Assembly: GCF_030582395.1 (NCBI RefSeq) | Contig: NZ_CP104381.1 | Location: 2,728,001 to 2,792,000 of the forward strand | Direction: 5' to 3' | Source: Ralstonia pickettii | GTDB taxonomy: Bacteria; Pseudomonadota; Gammaproteobacteria; Burkholderiales; Burkholderiaceae | Length of the DNA: 64,000 nt | Shown: positions 21,073 to 30,469 of the stretch, piece after piece | Layout: each line of letters opens with the position of its first letter | How positions within the stretch are numbered: position 1 is the stretch's first letter | Notes under the pieces: generated by a model | Told to the model about the DNA's origin: nothing | Database searches by the model: none | Seen by the model: the letters and a program-made list of their open reading frames with translations, nothing else | Made by a program: the position numbers and the translations under genes

Positions 21073-21078
21073 TATAAT
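21073..21078 (+). promoter_or_regulatory. Putative -10 element for rppH
   Basis: TATAAT, 32 nt before the rppH ATG. GTGACA at 21048-21053 could act as a poor -35 with a long 19-bp spacer, so only the -10 is claimed with some confidence. Confidence 0.55.
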
Positions 21079-21110
21079 CGGCGTAATTCTAAAGTATTCG
21101 AGGTGCAGTC

Positions 21111-21818
21111 ATGCTCGATCGTGAAGGCTTCCGCCCGAACGTCGGCATCATCCTCATCAACGCAAGAAACGAGGTGTTCTGGGGCAAGCGCATTGGCGAG
21201 CACTCCTGGCAGTTTCCACAAGGCGGCATCAAATACGGCGAAACGCCCGAACAAGCGATGTTCCGCGAACTGCACGAAGAAGTCGGCCTGTTGCCAGAAC
21301 ACGTCCGGATCGTCGGTCGCACGCGCGACTGGCTGCGGTATGAGGTGCCGGACAAGTTCATCCGCCGCGAAATACGCGGCCACTATCGGGGCCAGAAACA
21401 GATCTGGTTCCTGCTGCGCATGGTCGGTCGCGACTGCGACATCCAGCTGCGTGCCACTGAGCATCCGGAATTCGATGCGTGGCGGTGGAGCCAGTACTGG
21501 GTGCCGCTCGAAGCCGTCATCGAGTTCAAGCGCGAGGTGTATCAGCTGGCGCTGTCGGAGCTTTCCCGCTTCGTGCAGCGTCAGACCCGTGCGCCGCTGT
21601 CACCCTACGGGCGCGGCGGCCAGCACCGCGAGCGCGATGGACGCGATGGACGCGAGAGCCGTGAGCGATCCGGCGGCCAAGGCGGCCGGAACGAGCAGTA
21701 TGCCCAGCCGGCCCTGGCCGTCACCACTACGACGGTCATCGTCGAGACGGCGAGCGTATCCGCACCGGCCCCTTCCTCTCCCAACCCCGACGACACGTCT
21801 CCCAAGGACAATTCGTGA
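21111..21818 (+). CDS. rppH: RNA pyrophosphohydrolase
   Basis: Nudix enzyme that removes pyrophosphate from 5'-triphosphorylated mRNA and triggers RNase E-dependent decay. Residues 1-160 match RppH closely: [20 protein letters not shown] and the Nudix box [20 protein letters not shown]. The 235-residue protein is longer than E. coli RppH (176) because of a C-terminal Gly/Arg/Asp-rich, then Ser/Pro-rich tail (about 165-235), probably disordered and possibly RNA-binding; such tails are common in this lineage. The stop overlaps the GTG start of the next gene. Confidence 0.95.
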   Translation: MLDREGFRPNVGIILINARNEVFWGKRIGEHSWQFPQGGIKYGETPEQAMFRELHEEVGLLPEHVRIVGRTRDWLRYEVPDKFIRREIRGHYRGQKQIWFLLRMVGRDCDIQLRATEHPEFDAWRWSQYWVPLEAVIEFKREVYQLALSELSRFVQRQTRAPLSPYGRGGQHRERDGRDGRESRERSGGQGGRNEQYAQPALAVTTTTVIVETASVSAPAPSSPNPDDTSPKDNS

Positions 21819-22453
21819 ATCTGATGACGACACGTGGAGCGCGCGGCGCTCTCGTGCCGCTCGCGCTGGCAGCTGCGCTGGCGTTGACGGCATGTGGCCA
21901 TAACCGCACCGGCGACCTCGAAGACAAGCTGTTGATGGACCCGTTCATCGACAAGCCCTTCACGGAAGACGCCGTGACTTTCCCGGCCCCGCCGGTCGAT
22001 CGTGATGCCGTGCCGTTCGATGTGGGCGGCCGTGATGAATCGCCGCTGCGCTTTGCAATCGATCCGAAATCGGTGTCGATCGGCAAGGACAACGTGGTGC
22101 GCTACACGGTGCTGATCACCAGCAAGACCGGCGCGCGCAACGTCAACTATGAAGGCCTGCGCTGCGACACGGCGGAACGACGCATCTATGCGACGTTGCG
22201 CAACGACACCAACCAGTGGGTCGGCAACCGCGCGGTCGATATGAACGAAACAGCGAATGCCGAATCGGCAAGCATGAATGCCTACAAGCCCGCGACCGAT
22301 TGGCAACGCGTTGGCAATGGCGGGCCGACGGACTATGCGTCGGCACTGATGCGCTCGTACTTCTGCGACGTCCGGTCAGTCGCGGGGGACGGGAAAGCCT
22401 CGACGCTGGTGCGGCGGCTCGGCGGGCAGGGCGGAAGGTATTACGGGCCCTGA
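21815..22453 (+). CDS. CNP1-like family lipoprotein
   Basis: A 212-residue exported protein with a lipobox (ALTAC) about 27 residues in, followed by a CNP1-like (PF08750-type) domain: [33 protein letters not shown] and [11 protein letters not shown]. The two cysteines in these motifs could form a disulphide in the periplasm. The function of the family is unknown. The GTG at 21815 overlaps the rppH stop (GTGA), implying translational coupling; an ATG three codons later is an alternative start. Confidence 0.85.
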   Translation: MNLMTTRGARGALVPLALAAALALTACGHNRTGDLEDKLLMDPFIDKPFTEDAVTFPAPPVDRDAVPFDVGGRDESPLRFAIDPKSVSIGKDNVVRYTVLITSKTGARNVNYEGLRCDTAERRIYATLRNDTNQWVGNRAVDMNETANAESASMNAYKPATDWQRVGNGGPTDYASALMRSYFCDVRSVAGDGKASTLVRRLGGQGGRYYGP

Positions 22454-22492
22454 GCGGCAGATACCGGCGTGCTGTATGCACGCCCCAAACAC

Positions 22493-22520
22493 AAAGGCCA
22501 ACCTCGCGAGGTTGGCCTTT
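22493..22520. terminator. Bidirectional terminator between the CNP1-like gene and proB
   Basis: AAAGGCCAACCT (22493-22504) and AGGTTGGCCTTT (22509-22520) around CGCG form an entirely palindromic 28-bp element. It is followed on the plus strand by TTGTTT and preceded by AAACAC, so it can serve both converging genes. Confidence 0.9.
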
Positions 22521-22547
22521 TGTTTGCATGCACGCCGAGCGGCTGGA

Positions 22548-23672
22548 TCAGAGCAGCACCAGGTTATCCCGATGCACCAGCTCGGCAGCGCTGACGTAGC
22601 CCAGCACCGCCTCAATCTCGGACGATGCCTTGCGCGCGATCAGCCGGGCCTCGGCGGAGGAATAGTTCGTCAGACCACGCGCCACCTCGCGGCCCGCCGC
22701 GTCCACGCAGGAAATCACTTCGCCGCGCGCAAATTCGCCTTGCACTTCCGTCACGCCGATCGGCAGCAACGACTTCCCGCCGGCCGTGAGCTTGTCGACC
22801 GCGCCGGCATCGAGCACCACGCGACCGCGCAACTGCAGGTGGTCGATCATCCACTGCTTGCGCGCCGCCATTCGCCCGGTGGGGGCGCGGAGCTGGGTGC
22901 CGATGGCCTCGCCGCTTGCCAGCCGCGCGAGCACGTCAGCCTCGCGACCCGACGCGATGATGGTGTGCGCGCCCGATTTTGCAGCACGCTTGGCCGCCAG
23001 AATCTTCGTCAGCATGCCGCCCTTGCCGATGCTCGAACCGGCACCGCCGGCCATCTGCTCAAGGTCCGGCGTGCCGGCTTGCGCCTCGTCGACAAAGCGC
23101 GCGCCCGGCTCCTTGCGCGGGTCGGCGGTGTACAGGCCGCGTTGGTCCGTCAGGATGATCAGCGCGTCGCCCTCGATCAGGTTGGTGACGAGTGCTCCCA
23201 GCGTGTCGTTGTCGCCGAACTTGATTTCATCGGTGACGACGGTGTCGTTCTCGTTGATGATCGGCACGACACCGAGGCTCAGCAGCGTGAGCAGTGTGGA
23301 ACGTGCATTGAGATAGCGCTCGCGATCAGCCAGGTCGCCATGCGTGAGCAGCACCTGCGCCGTGCGGATGCCGTGTCGCGCGAACTCGGATTCGTACACC
23401 TGTGCCAGCCCCATCTGCCCGACGGCGGCGGCGGCCTGCAACTCATGAATTTCTTTCGGACGCTTGGCCCAGCCCAAGCGCTGCATGCCCTCGGCGATGG
23501 CACCGGAGCTGACCAGCACAACTTCCTTGCCCGCCGCCCGTAGCGCCGCGATCTGCGCAGCCCAGCGGGCAATGGCGGCCTGGTCGAGGCCACGGCCGTC
23601 GTTGGTAACCAGGCTGGAACCGACCTTGACGACAAGGCGGCGCGCATCGGCGATCAGCGAATGCAGGGCCAT
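22548..23672 (-). CDS. proB: Glutamate 5-kinase
   Basis: First enzyme of proline biosynthesis, phosphorylating L-glutamate with ATP. The 374-residue protein has an amino-acid-kinase domain (about 1-265; [51 protein letters not shown]) and a C-terminal PUA domain (about 280-370; [13 protein letters not shown]). In many bacteria Pro feedback-inhibits this enzyme. It is the last gene of the rplU-rpmA-obgE-proB group, 33 nt after obgE. ATG at 23672. Confidence 0.97.
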   Translation of the reverse strand: MALHSLIADARRLVVKVGSSLVTNDGRGLDQAAIARWAAQIAALRAAGKEVVLVSSGAIAEGMQRLGWAKRPKEIHELQAAAAVGQMGLAQVYESEFARHGIRTAQVLLTHGDLADRERYLNARSTLLTLLSLGVVPIINENDTVVTDEIKFGDNDTLGALVTNLIEGDALIILTDQRGLYTADPRKEPGARFVDEAQAGTPDLEQMAGGAGSSIGKGGMLTKILAAKRAAKSGAHTIIASGREADVLARLASGEAIGTQLRAPTGRMAARKQWMIDHLQLRGRVVLDAGAVDKLTAGGKSLLPIGVTEVQGEFARGEVISCVDAAGREVARGLTNYSSAEARLIARKASSEIEAVLGYVSAAELVHRDNLVLL

Positions 23673-23705
23673 GGTGGGCGTGTCTCCGAAGGAAGTTTGT
23701 TGTGT

Positions 23706-24920
<1,215 letters not shown>

Positions 24921-24957
24921 TCAAGGTCGCGTTTTGTTAGCAGCCAGAAACGAAAAA

Positions 24958-24977
24958 GCCCCGCACGGGTGCGGGGC
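24958..24977 (-). terminator. Hairpin/terminator between rpmA and obgE
   Basis: GCCCCGCAC (24958-24966) and GTGCGGGGC (24969-24977) pair, and in the rpmA direction the stem is followed by TTTTTCG. This would end most rplU-rpmA transcripts while allowing some read-through to obgE, or obgE may have its own promoter in the following ~150 nt. Confidence 0.8.
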
Positions 24978-24997
24978 CTTTCTACTACAAGGCTGAA

Positions 24998-25258
24998 TCA
25001 GGCCGCCGGAACAACGTCGACGAACTGCTTCTTGCCTTCGCCGCGGGTGGCGAACTTCACGTGGCCATCGACCAGCGCGAAGAGGGTGTGGTCCTTGCCC
25101 ATGCCCACGTTCACGCCAGCGTGCGTGCGGGTGCCGCGTTGGCGGACGATGATACCGCCAGCGTTGATGGCTTGACCGCCGTACACCTTCACGCCCAGGC
25201 GCTTCGACTCGGAATCGCGGCCGTTCCGTGTGGAACCGCCGCCTTTTTTCTGTGCCAT
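24998..25258 (-). CDS. rpmA: 50S ribosomal protein L27
   Basis: The 86-residue protein starts [20 protein letters not shown], the canonical L27 N-terminus that reaches the peptidyl-transferase centre; no cleavable Firmicutes-type pre-sequence is present. The remainder, [18 protein letters not shown] and [16 protein letters not shown], is fully conserved. It lies 37 nt downstream of rplU. Confidence 0.98.
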   Translation of the reverse strand: MAQKKGGGSTRNGRDSESKRLGVKVYGGQAINAGGIIVRQRGTRTHAGVNVGMGKDHTLFALVDGHVKFATRGEGKKQFVDVVPAA

Positions 25259-25295
25259 GACTGAACTCCTATCCGGTTACGTAGACGACGCAGCC

Positions 25296-25607
25296 TTAGG
25301 CCACGATCGAGTCGATACGCAACTCGGTGTAATTTTGACGATGCCCTTGGCGCTTTTGATAGTGCTTACGACGGCGCATCTTGAAGATGTGCACTTTGTC
25401 GTGACGACCGTGGGAGATGACGGTGGCTTTGACGGCAGCCCCGCTCACCAGCGGCGCACCAACCTTGAGTTGGTCGCCGGCGCCCACTGCGAGCACCTGG
25501 TCAAGCGTGATTTCTGCGCCAACGTCCGCCGGTATCTGTTCTACTTTCAGTTTTTCGCCAGCAGCAACCTTGTATTGCTTACCGCCGGTTTTTACGACCG
25601 CGTACAT
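25296..25607 (-). CDS. rplU: 50S ribosomal protein L21
   Basis: 103-residue ribosomal protein with the canonical start [20 protein letters not shown] and the rRNA-binding [20 protein letters not shown] near the C-terminus. First gene of the rplU-rpmA-obgE-proB group. It is divergent from ispB, an arrangement widely conserved in proteobacteria. Confidence 0.98.
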   Translation of the reverse strand: MYAVVKTGGKQYKVAAGEKLKVEQIPADVGAEITLDQVLAVGAGDQLKVGAPLVSGAAVKATVISHGRHDKVHIFKMRRRKHYQKRQGHRQNYTELRIDSIVA

Positions 25608-25693
25608 TGTCGGACCTCGATAAAAGAACTAAAACGTGACTCTTGTGCCACTCGCCGCCCACATGCGCGGACAACGGACACAGAGAACTCGCA

Positions 25694-25723
25694 ACTATAC
25701 AAGAAAAACCCAAGCAAATCAAA
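25694..25723 (-). promoter_or_regulatory. Putative sigma-70 promoter of rplU
   Basis: On the minus strand TTTGAT (plus 25718-25723) and TATAGT (plus 25694-25699) are separated by 18 bp, about 87-115 nt upstream of the rplU ATG. The -10 is convincing and the -35 moderate. Confidence 0.55.
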
Positions 25724-25816
25724 GACTAATACCCTGGCACGTGTGCTGCGCCTGCGCAACGGCCCGCCACGTCAAGCCTGGGGCGCCCAACCATCGGGCA
25801 AACCGGCTTGTTGCTC

Positions 25817-25822
25817 TATAAT
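25817..25822 (+). promoter_or_regulatory. Putative -10 element for ispB
   Basis: A perfect TATAAT within GCTCTATAATCTCGCGG lies 72 nt upstream of the ispB start. No clear -35 is seen 16-18 bp upstream. Confidence 0.6.
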
Positions 25823-25894
25823 CTCGCGGTTTTTTGCGCTGTTTGTCCGCGCGCAAGTCGACCATCAGCCACACGTTTTCTGTCGGAATTCGCC

Positions 25895-26872
25895 TTGACC
25901 CAGTCCTCCGCCTCCGTCCTGCTCGCCCCTGTCGCTGAAGACATGCGCGCCGTCGATGCCGTGATCCGCCGCCGCCTTGGCTCGGAGGTGGTACTGATCA
26001 ACCAGATTGGCGAGTACATCATCAGCGCGGGTGGCAAGCGCCTGCGTCCGGTCATCCTGCTGCTGGTGGCGAATGCGCTGGGCTACAAGGGTGAACATCA
26101 GCATGAGCTGGCCGCCGTGGTCGAGTTCATCCACACCGCCACGCTGCTGCACGACGACGTGGTTGACGAATCGGACCTGCGCCGCGGCCGCAAGACCGCC
26201 AACGCCGTGTTCGGCAATGCGGCCAGCGTGCTGGTGGGCGACTTCCTGTACTCGCGCGCCTTCCAGATGATGGTGCAGGCGAACAGCATGCGCATCATGC
26301 AGATCCTGGCCGACGCAACCAACATCATTTCCGAAGGCGAAGTTCTGCAACTGCTGAACATGCACGACCCGGACGTGACGGAAGAGCGTTACCTGCAGGT
26401 CATCCGCTACAAGACCGCCAAACTGTTCGAGGCAGCCGCCCAGATCGGCGCGGTGCTCTCGGGCGCGGGCGCCGCCATTGAAGAAGCCGCTGCTGAATAC
26501 GGCCGCCGCATCGGCACCGCGTTCCAGATCATCGACGACCTGCTCGACTACACCTCCACCGCCGACCAGATGGGCAAGAACGCCGGTGACGACCTGCGCG
26601 AAGGCAAGCCGACGCTGCCGCTGATCCATCTGCTATCGAACGGCACGGAAGAGCAGCGCGCGCTGGTGCGCCAGGCCATCGAGCAAGGCGGCACGGAACA
26701 TTTCGACGCCATCTTCGCTGCGATCCAGGCTTCTGGCGCGCTGGAGTACACGCGTCAGGCCGCCGAGCGCGAAGCCGCAGCAGCCGAAGCTGCAGCAAAC
26801 GCATTACCCCCTTCCCTTTTCCGTCAGACGCTGATAGACTTGTGTGCTTTCTCGCTGCAACGTCAGTCCTGA
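25895..26872 (+). CDS. ispB: Polyprenyl (octaprenyl) diphosphate synthase
   Basis: Trans-prenyltransferase building the ubiquinone side chain from IPP. The 325-residue protein has the first Asp-rich motif in LLHDDVVDESDLRRGRKTAN and the second in FQIIDDLLDYTSTADQ, plus GGKRLRPVILLLVANALG near the N-terminus. The side-chain length cannot be read from sequence; octaprenyl is inferred from the group. The start is a TTG (25895), giving (M)TQSSASVLLAPVAEDM; an ATG at 25808 in the same frame would fall upstream of the TATAAT box, and no closer ATG yields a full N-terminus. Confidence 0.93.
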   Translation: MTQSSASVLLAPVAEDMRAVDAVIRRRLGSEVVLINQIGEYIISAGGKRLRPVILLLVANALGYKGEHQHELAAVVEFIHTATLLHDDVVDESDLRRGRKTANAVFGNAASVLVGDFLYSRAFQMMVQANSMRIMQILADATNIISEGEVLQLLNMHDPDVTEERYLQVIRYKTAKLFEAAAQIGAVLSGAGAAIEEAAAEYGRRIGTAFQIIDDLLDYTSTADQMGKNAGDDLREGKPTLPLIHLLSNGTEEQRALVRQAIEQGGTEHFDAIFAAIQASGALEYTRQAAEREAAAAEAAANALPPSLFRQTLIDLCAFSLQRQS

Positions 26873-26898
26873 CACGCACGAGATCTGCGAAGAAGCAT

Positions 26899-26975
26899 CG
26901 GGGTGTAGCTTAGCCTGGTAGAGCGCTACGTTCGGGACGTAGAGGCCGGAGGTTCGAATCCTCTCACCCCGACCA
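26899..26975 (+). tRNA. tRNA-Pro (anticodon CGG)
   Basis: A complete 77-nt cloverleaf: acceptor arms CGGGGTG and CACCCCG followed by encoded ACCA (CCA end included), D-arm with AGCCTGGTAGAGC, anticodon stem CTACG/CGTAG enclosing loop TTCGGGA (anticodon CGG, reading CCG), and T-loop GGTTCGAATC. Codon CCG is common in this GC-rich genome. It lies alone between ispB and a CorC-like gene, with no integrase gene next to it. Confidence 0.97.
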
Positions 26976-27073
26976 GTTTCTCGTATTCCAATCATTTCTG
27001 CGGCACGGTTTTCAGCATCGCCGCACAGCAATTCCAAGCTTTTTTCGGCATCGACCGCTCAGTTCAGCGGGGT

Positions 27074-27092
27074 GTTGCGCTGTCCGCGCAAC
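27074..27092 (+). other. Perfect 7-bp dyad upstream of the CorC-like gene
   Basis: GTTGCGC and GCGCAAC flank TGTCC about 40 bp upstream of a TATAGT -10-like box (27130-27135). It has no T-tract, so it is more likely an operator or chance repeat than a terminator for the tRNA. Confidence 0.3.
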
Positions 27093-27164
27093 CAACGGCC
27101 GCGTGCGCAGAAGCGCCAAACCCCTCTGTTATAGTGGGCGCTTCGCCGTCCTCCCTCTCCCGCT

Positions 27165-28439
27165 TTGGACTCTTGGCCGCTCTGGGCACAAATCGGCGCC
27201 GTCGTGCTGCTGTTGTGTTGCTCCGCCTTCTTCTCGATTTCCGAAACCGCGATGATGGCGCTCAATCGCCATCGCCTGCGCCATCTTGCAAAGTCCAACG
27301 TATCCGGCGCGCGCAATACGCAGCAATTGCTTGGTCAGACCGACAAGCTGCTCTCGCTCATCCTGATCGGCAACAACCTGATCAATACCGCCGTGCCGGT
27401 GCTGATCACCACCTTGGCGATCCACTACTTCGGCAACAACGGAACCACGCTGTCGATTGCCACAGCCATCGTCGCGTTTTTGATCATCGTGTTCGCCGAG
27501 ATCGCCCCGAAGATCGTGGGCGCGACTTACCCCGAACGCGTTGCGTTTCCCGCCAGCTTCATCATCAAGCCCCTGATGCAGGTTTCGACGCCGCTGGTCG
27601 CGGTGGTCAACGCGTTTGCCATGGGGGTTCTGCGGCTGGTGCGCATCAATACGCGCAAGGCGCCGGAACAGCGCATGTCGACCGAGGAACTGCGCACGCT
27701 GGTGCTGGAATCCGGCAACTTCATCCCGCACAAGCACCGCAGTATCCTGCTCAACCTGTTCGACCTGGACGCCATCACCGTGGACGACGTGATGACGCCG
27801 CGCGCGCGGGTGGAATCGCTCGATCTGTCGCGCCCGATCGAAGAGGTCATCCAGCAGCTCGAGACCTGCTATCACAACAAGTTGCCGGTGTTCGAGCAGG
27901 ACAGCGATCAGGTGATCGGCATCCTGCACGTGCGCAAGGCGCTGTCGCTGCTCGGACACACCGACCTCACGCACGACGATTTCCGCAGCTTGCTGGCCGA
28001 GCCCTATTTCGTACCGAGCGGCACGCCCGTTTTCCGCCAACTACAGTACTTTCAGGAGAACCGCCGCCGCCTCGGCCTGATCGTCAATGAATACGGCGAC
28101 ATGCTGGGGCTGGTGACCCTCGAAGACATCATCGAAGAGATGATCGGCGAGTTCACCACCACGCTGCCCAATGCCGGCAAGCTGGCCTGGGACAAGGAAG
28201 GCACCTATCTTGCGGACGCGGGGATGTCGTTGCGTGATTTGAACCGCCGCCTGGACCTGAGCCTGCCGACCGACGGACCGAAGACGCTCAACGGACTGTT
28301 ATTGGAAGTGCTGGAAGAGATTCCGGAGGCGACAGTCAGCGTGAAGATCGCGAATTGCGTGATGGATATCGTCCAGATGGACAACCAGTCGATTCGCAGG
28401 GTACGGCTGCATCAGCCGCAACAACCCAAGCGCAGTTAA
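27165..28439 (+). CDS. CNNM/CorC-HlyC family membrane protein with CBS domains
   Basis: A 424-residue inner-membrane protein related to CorB/YtfL and eukaryotic CNNM proteins, implicated in magnesium/cation homeostasis. An N-terminal membrane domain (about 1-190) contains SAFFSISETAMMALNRHR and LIIVFAEIAPKIVGATYPE; two CBS motifs follow (DVMTPRARVESLD... and EYGDMLGLVTLEDIIEEMIGE), and a C-terminal CorC_HlyC domain (about 335-415). The start is a TTG at 27165 just before the first hydrophobic segment (WAQIGAVVLLLCC), with a TATAGT box 30 nt upstream; later ATGs would truncate that segment. Confidence 0.9.
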   Translation: MDSWPLWAQIGAVVLLLCCSAFFSISETAMMALNRHRLRHLAKSNVSGARNTQQLLGQTDKLLSLILIGNNLINTAVPVLITTLAIHYFGNNGTTLSIATAIVAFLIIVFAEIAPKIVGATYPERVAFPASFIIKPLMQVSTPLVAVVNAFAMGVLRLVRINTRKAPEQRMSTEELRTLVLESGNFIPHKHRSILLNLFDLDAITVDDVMTPRARVESLDLSRPIEEVIQQLETCYHNKLPVFEQDSDQVIGILHVRKALSLLGHTDLTHDDFRSLLAEPYFVPSGTPVFRQLQYFQENRRRLGLIVNEYGDMLGLVTLEDIIEEMIGEFTTTLPNAGKLAWDKEGTYLADAGMSLRDLNRRLDLSLPTDGPKTLNGLLLEVLEEIPEATVSVKIANCVMDIVQMDNQSIRRVRLHQPQQPKRS

Positions 28440-28532
28440 CGCCACACCCGCGTCCGACGCTACAGTTGGAGCGGTTTTCTGCCGATGTGGCACAAATGCA
28501 AGCTGCGCTTTGATGTGCGCTTTACAAATGCA

Positions 28533-28590
28533 GGGGCGGTCGGCAAACTGCCCCGGTTCCGGGCACCACCCCCCACGAATGGGTGGGGTA
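28533..28590 (+). other. Tandem GC-rich hairpins upstream of pilB
   Basis: GGGGCGGT (28533-28540) pairs with ACTGCCCC (28547-28554) apart from one G-U, and a second imperfect stem forms from the C-tract at 28566-28575 with the G-rich 28580-28590 around CGAA. The 258-nt region between the CorC-like gene and pilB has no other gene. The hairpins may be a terminator-like boundary or a pilB leader, but no U-tract follows. Confidence 0.4.
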
Positions 28591-28697
28591 CCGGTTGCAG
28601 AACCTAGAACAATCGCCTTGGGGGGCGAGCGAGCGCTGGAGGCGGTGGGGCCCGGCGCGCGCTGAAATGGTCAGCTTCAGCCTGACGGACTGGACTC

Positions 28698-30425
28698 ATG
28701 ACACTCGGACTCGCTCTAGCGCAGAGCCGGCGGATCGCGCCGACGCTACTCACTCAGCTCGAACAGAGCGCGCGTGAAAAGCGCACGCAACTGATCGACG
28801 AACTGGTGGGCAGCGGGATCATGAGTGCGCACGACCTTGCCGTGTTCGTTGCCGGCAAGTATCAGATGCCGCTGCTCGACCTTGCGCAATACAAGCTCGA
28901 CACTGTGCCGGCCGTGCTGTCAGCCAACAAGCACTTTGCCCAGTTGCGCCTGTTGCCGCTGGGCCGCCGCGAAAACCGCCTCATCCTCGCCACGTCAGAC
29001 CCGAGCGATCCCAAGCCGATCGAAGAGCTGCGTCAGAAGATGAACGTGGCCATTGAAACGGTCGTCGTCGAGCACGACAAGCTGGTGCGCCAACTGAGCC
29101 TCGCCAACGAGGCGCCGGCCGAGATCAAGTCGCTCTTCCCCAAGCAGGAAGCCACGCAGATCGAGTACGACCCGGGCGCCGCTGCTGCTACCCGTCGTAC
29201 CACGCCCGACGGCATCGACGATGCCCCCGTGGTGCGCTTCCTGCAGAAGCTCTTTACCGAAGCCCTGTTGCGCGGCGCGTCGGACTTGCATTTCGAGCCG
29301 TTTGAAACGTTTTACCGCGTGCGCTTCCGTATTGACGGCATCCTCGCGCAGGTCGCGCAACCGCCGCTGGACATCCGCGACAAGATCGCGACCCGCATCA
29401 AGGTGCTGTCGCGCCTCGACATCTCGGAAAAGCGTGTGCCGCAAGACGGCCGCATGAAGCTGCTGATCACTGTCCCGAAAGACCGCAAGGACAAGGACAA
29501 TAAAGAGACCATCGAGCGCGCCATCGACTTCCGTGTATCGACGCTGCCGACGCTGTTCGGCGAGAAGATCGTGATCCGGATTCTGGAGTCGTCAACCGAG
29601 CGGCTCGATATCGACCAGCTCGGCTACGAGCCGGAGCAGAAGCAGCTGCTGCTCGACGTGATCAAGCGCCCGTACGGGATGGTGCTGGTGACCGGCCCGA
29701 CGGGCTCAGGCAAAACGGTGTCGCTGTACACCTTCCTGAACCGGCTGAACCAGGGCGACATCAATATCTCGACCGCCGAAGACCCCGCTGAAATCCAGTT
29801 GCCCGGCATCAACCAGGTCAACGTGAACGACAAGGCGGGGCTGACGTTTGCGGCAGCGCTGAAGTCGTTCCTGCGGCAGGATCCGGACATCATCATGGTG
29901 GGCGAAATCCGGGATCTGGAAACGGCCGATATCTCGATCAAGGCCGCGCAGACCGGTCACTTGGTGTTTTCCACGCTGCACACCAACGACGCGCCGACCA
30001 CGCTGACCCGCTTGATGAACATGGGGGTTGCGCCATTCAACATCGCGTCGTCGGTGCTCTTGATCACGGCACAGCGGTTGGCGCGACGGCTGTGCAAGGA
30101 ATGCAAGAAGCCCGGTCCGCTGCCCAAGGAAACGCTGCTCGATGCAGGCTTTACCGACGCCGATCTAGACGGCTCATGGCAGCCGTATCACCCGGTCGGC
30201 TGCGAGATCTGCAACGGCAGCGGCTACAAGGGACGGGTCGGCATCTACCAGGTCATGCCGATTACGGAAGCGATCCAGGAAATCATTCTCACACACGGTA
30301 CGGCGCTGCAGATCGCCGAGCAAGCGCGCAAGGAAGGCGTGCTGTCGCTGCGCGAATCCGGCTTGCGAAAAGTGAAGCAGGGGCTGACTTCCCTAGAGGA
30401 AGTGCTGGCCACAACGAACCAATAA
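28698..30425 (+). CDS. pilB: Type IV pilus extension ATPase
   Basis: Hexameric cytoplasmic ATPase that powers pilus assembly. The 575-residue protein has the N-terminal MshEN-like domain (about 1-150), then a GspE/PilB ATPase domain with Walker A GPTGSGKTVSLYTF near residue 332, Asp box and Walker B (DPDIIMVGEIRDLETA), and a His box (GHLVFSTLHTNDAPTTL). The four-cysteine zinc site is present: CKECKK and CEICNGSGYKGR. ATG at 28698. It leads a pilB-pilC-pilD cluster; pilC begins 44 nt later. Confidence 0.97.
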   Translation: MTLGLALAQSRRIAPTLLTQLEQSAREKRTQLIDELVGSGIMSAHDLAVFVAGKYQMPLLDLAQYKLDTVPAVLSANKHFAQLRLLPLGRRENRLILATSDPSDPKPIEELRQKMNVAIETVVVEHDKLVRQLSLANEAPAEIKSLFPKQEATQIEYDPGAAAATRRTTPDGIDDAPVVRFLQKLFTEALLRGASDLHFEPFETFYRVRFRIDGILAQVAQPPLDIRDKIATRIKVLSRLDISEKRVPQDGRMKLLITVPKDRKDKDNKETIERAIDFRVSTLPTLFGEKIVIRILESSTERLDIDQLGYEPEQKQLLLDVIKRPYGMVLVTGPTGSGKTVSLYTFLNRLNQGDINISTAEDPAEIQLPGINQVNVNDKAGLTFAAALKSFLRQDPDIIMVGEIRDLETADISIKAAQTGHLVFSTLHTNDAPTTLTRLMNMGVAPFNIASSVLLITAQRLARRLCKECKKPGPLPKETLLDAGFTDADLDGSWQPYHPVGCEICNGSGYKGRVGIYQVMPITEAIQEIILTHGTALQIAEQARKEGVLSLRESGLRKVKQGLTSLEEVLATTNQ

Positions 30426-30469
30426 CCTTCTCGATCAATCGTTCCCATACCGGGGGGTAGGAACCAACC

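Noticed and set aside
28488..28505. TGGCAC followed by AAATGCAAGC, resembling a sigma-54 promoter upstream of pilB
   Set aside because: The -12 element lacks the required TTGC at the correct 5-bp spacing, so it does not fit the consensus despite the nearby PilR gene.
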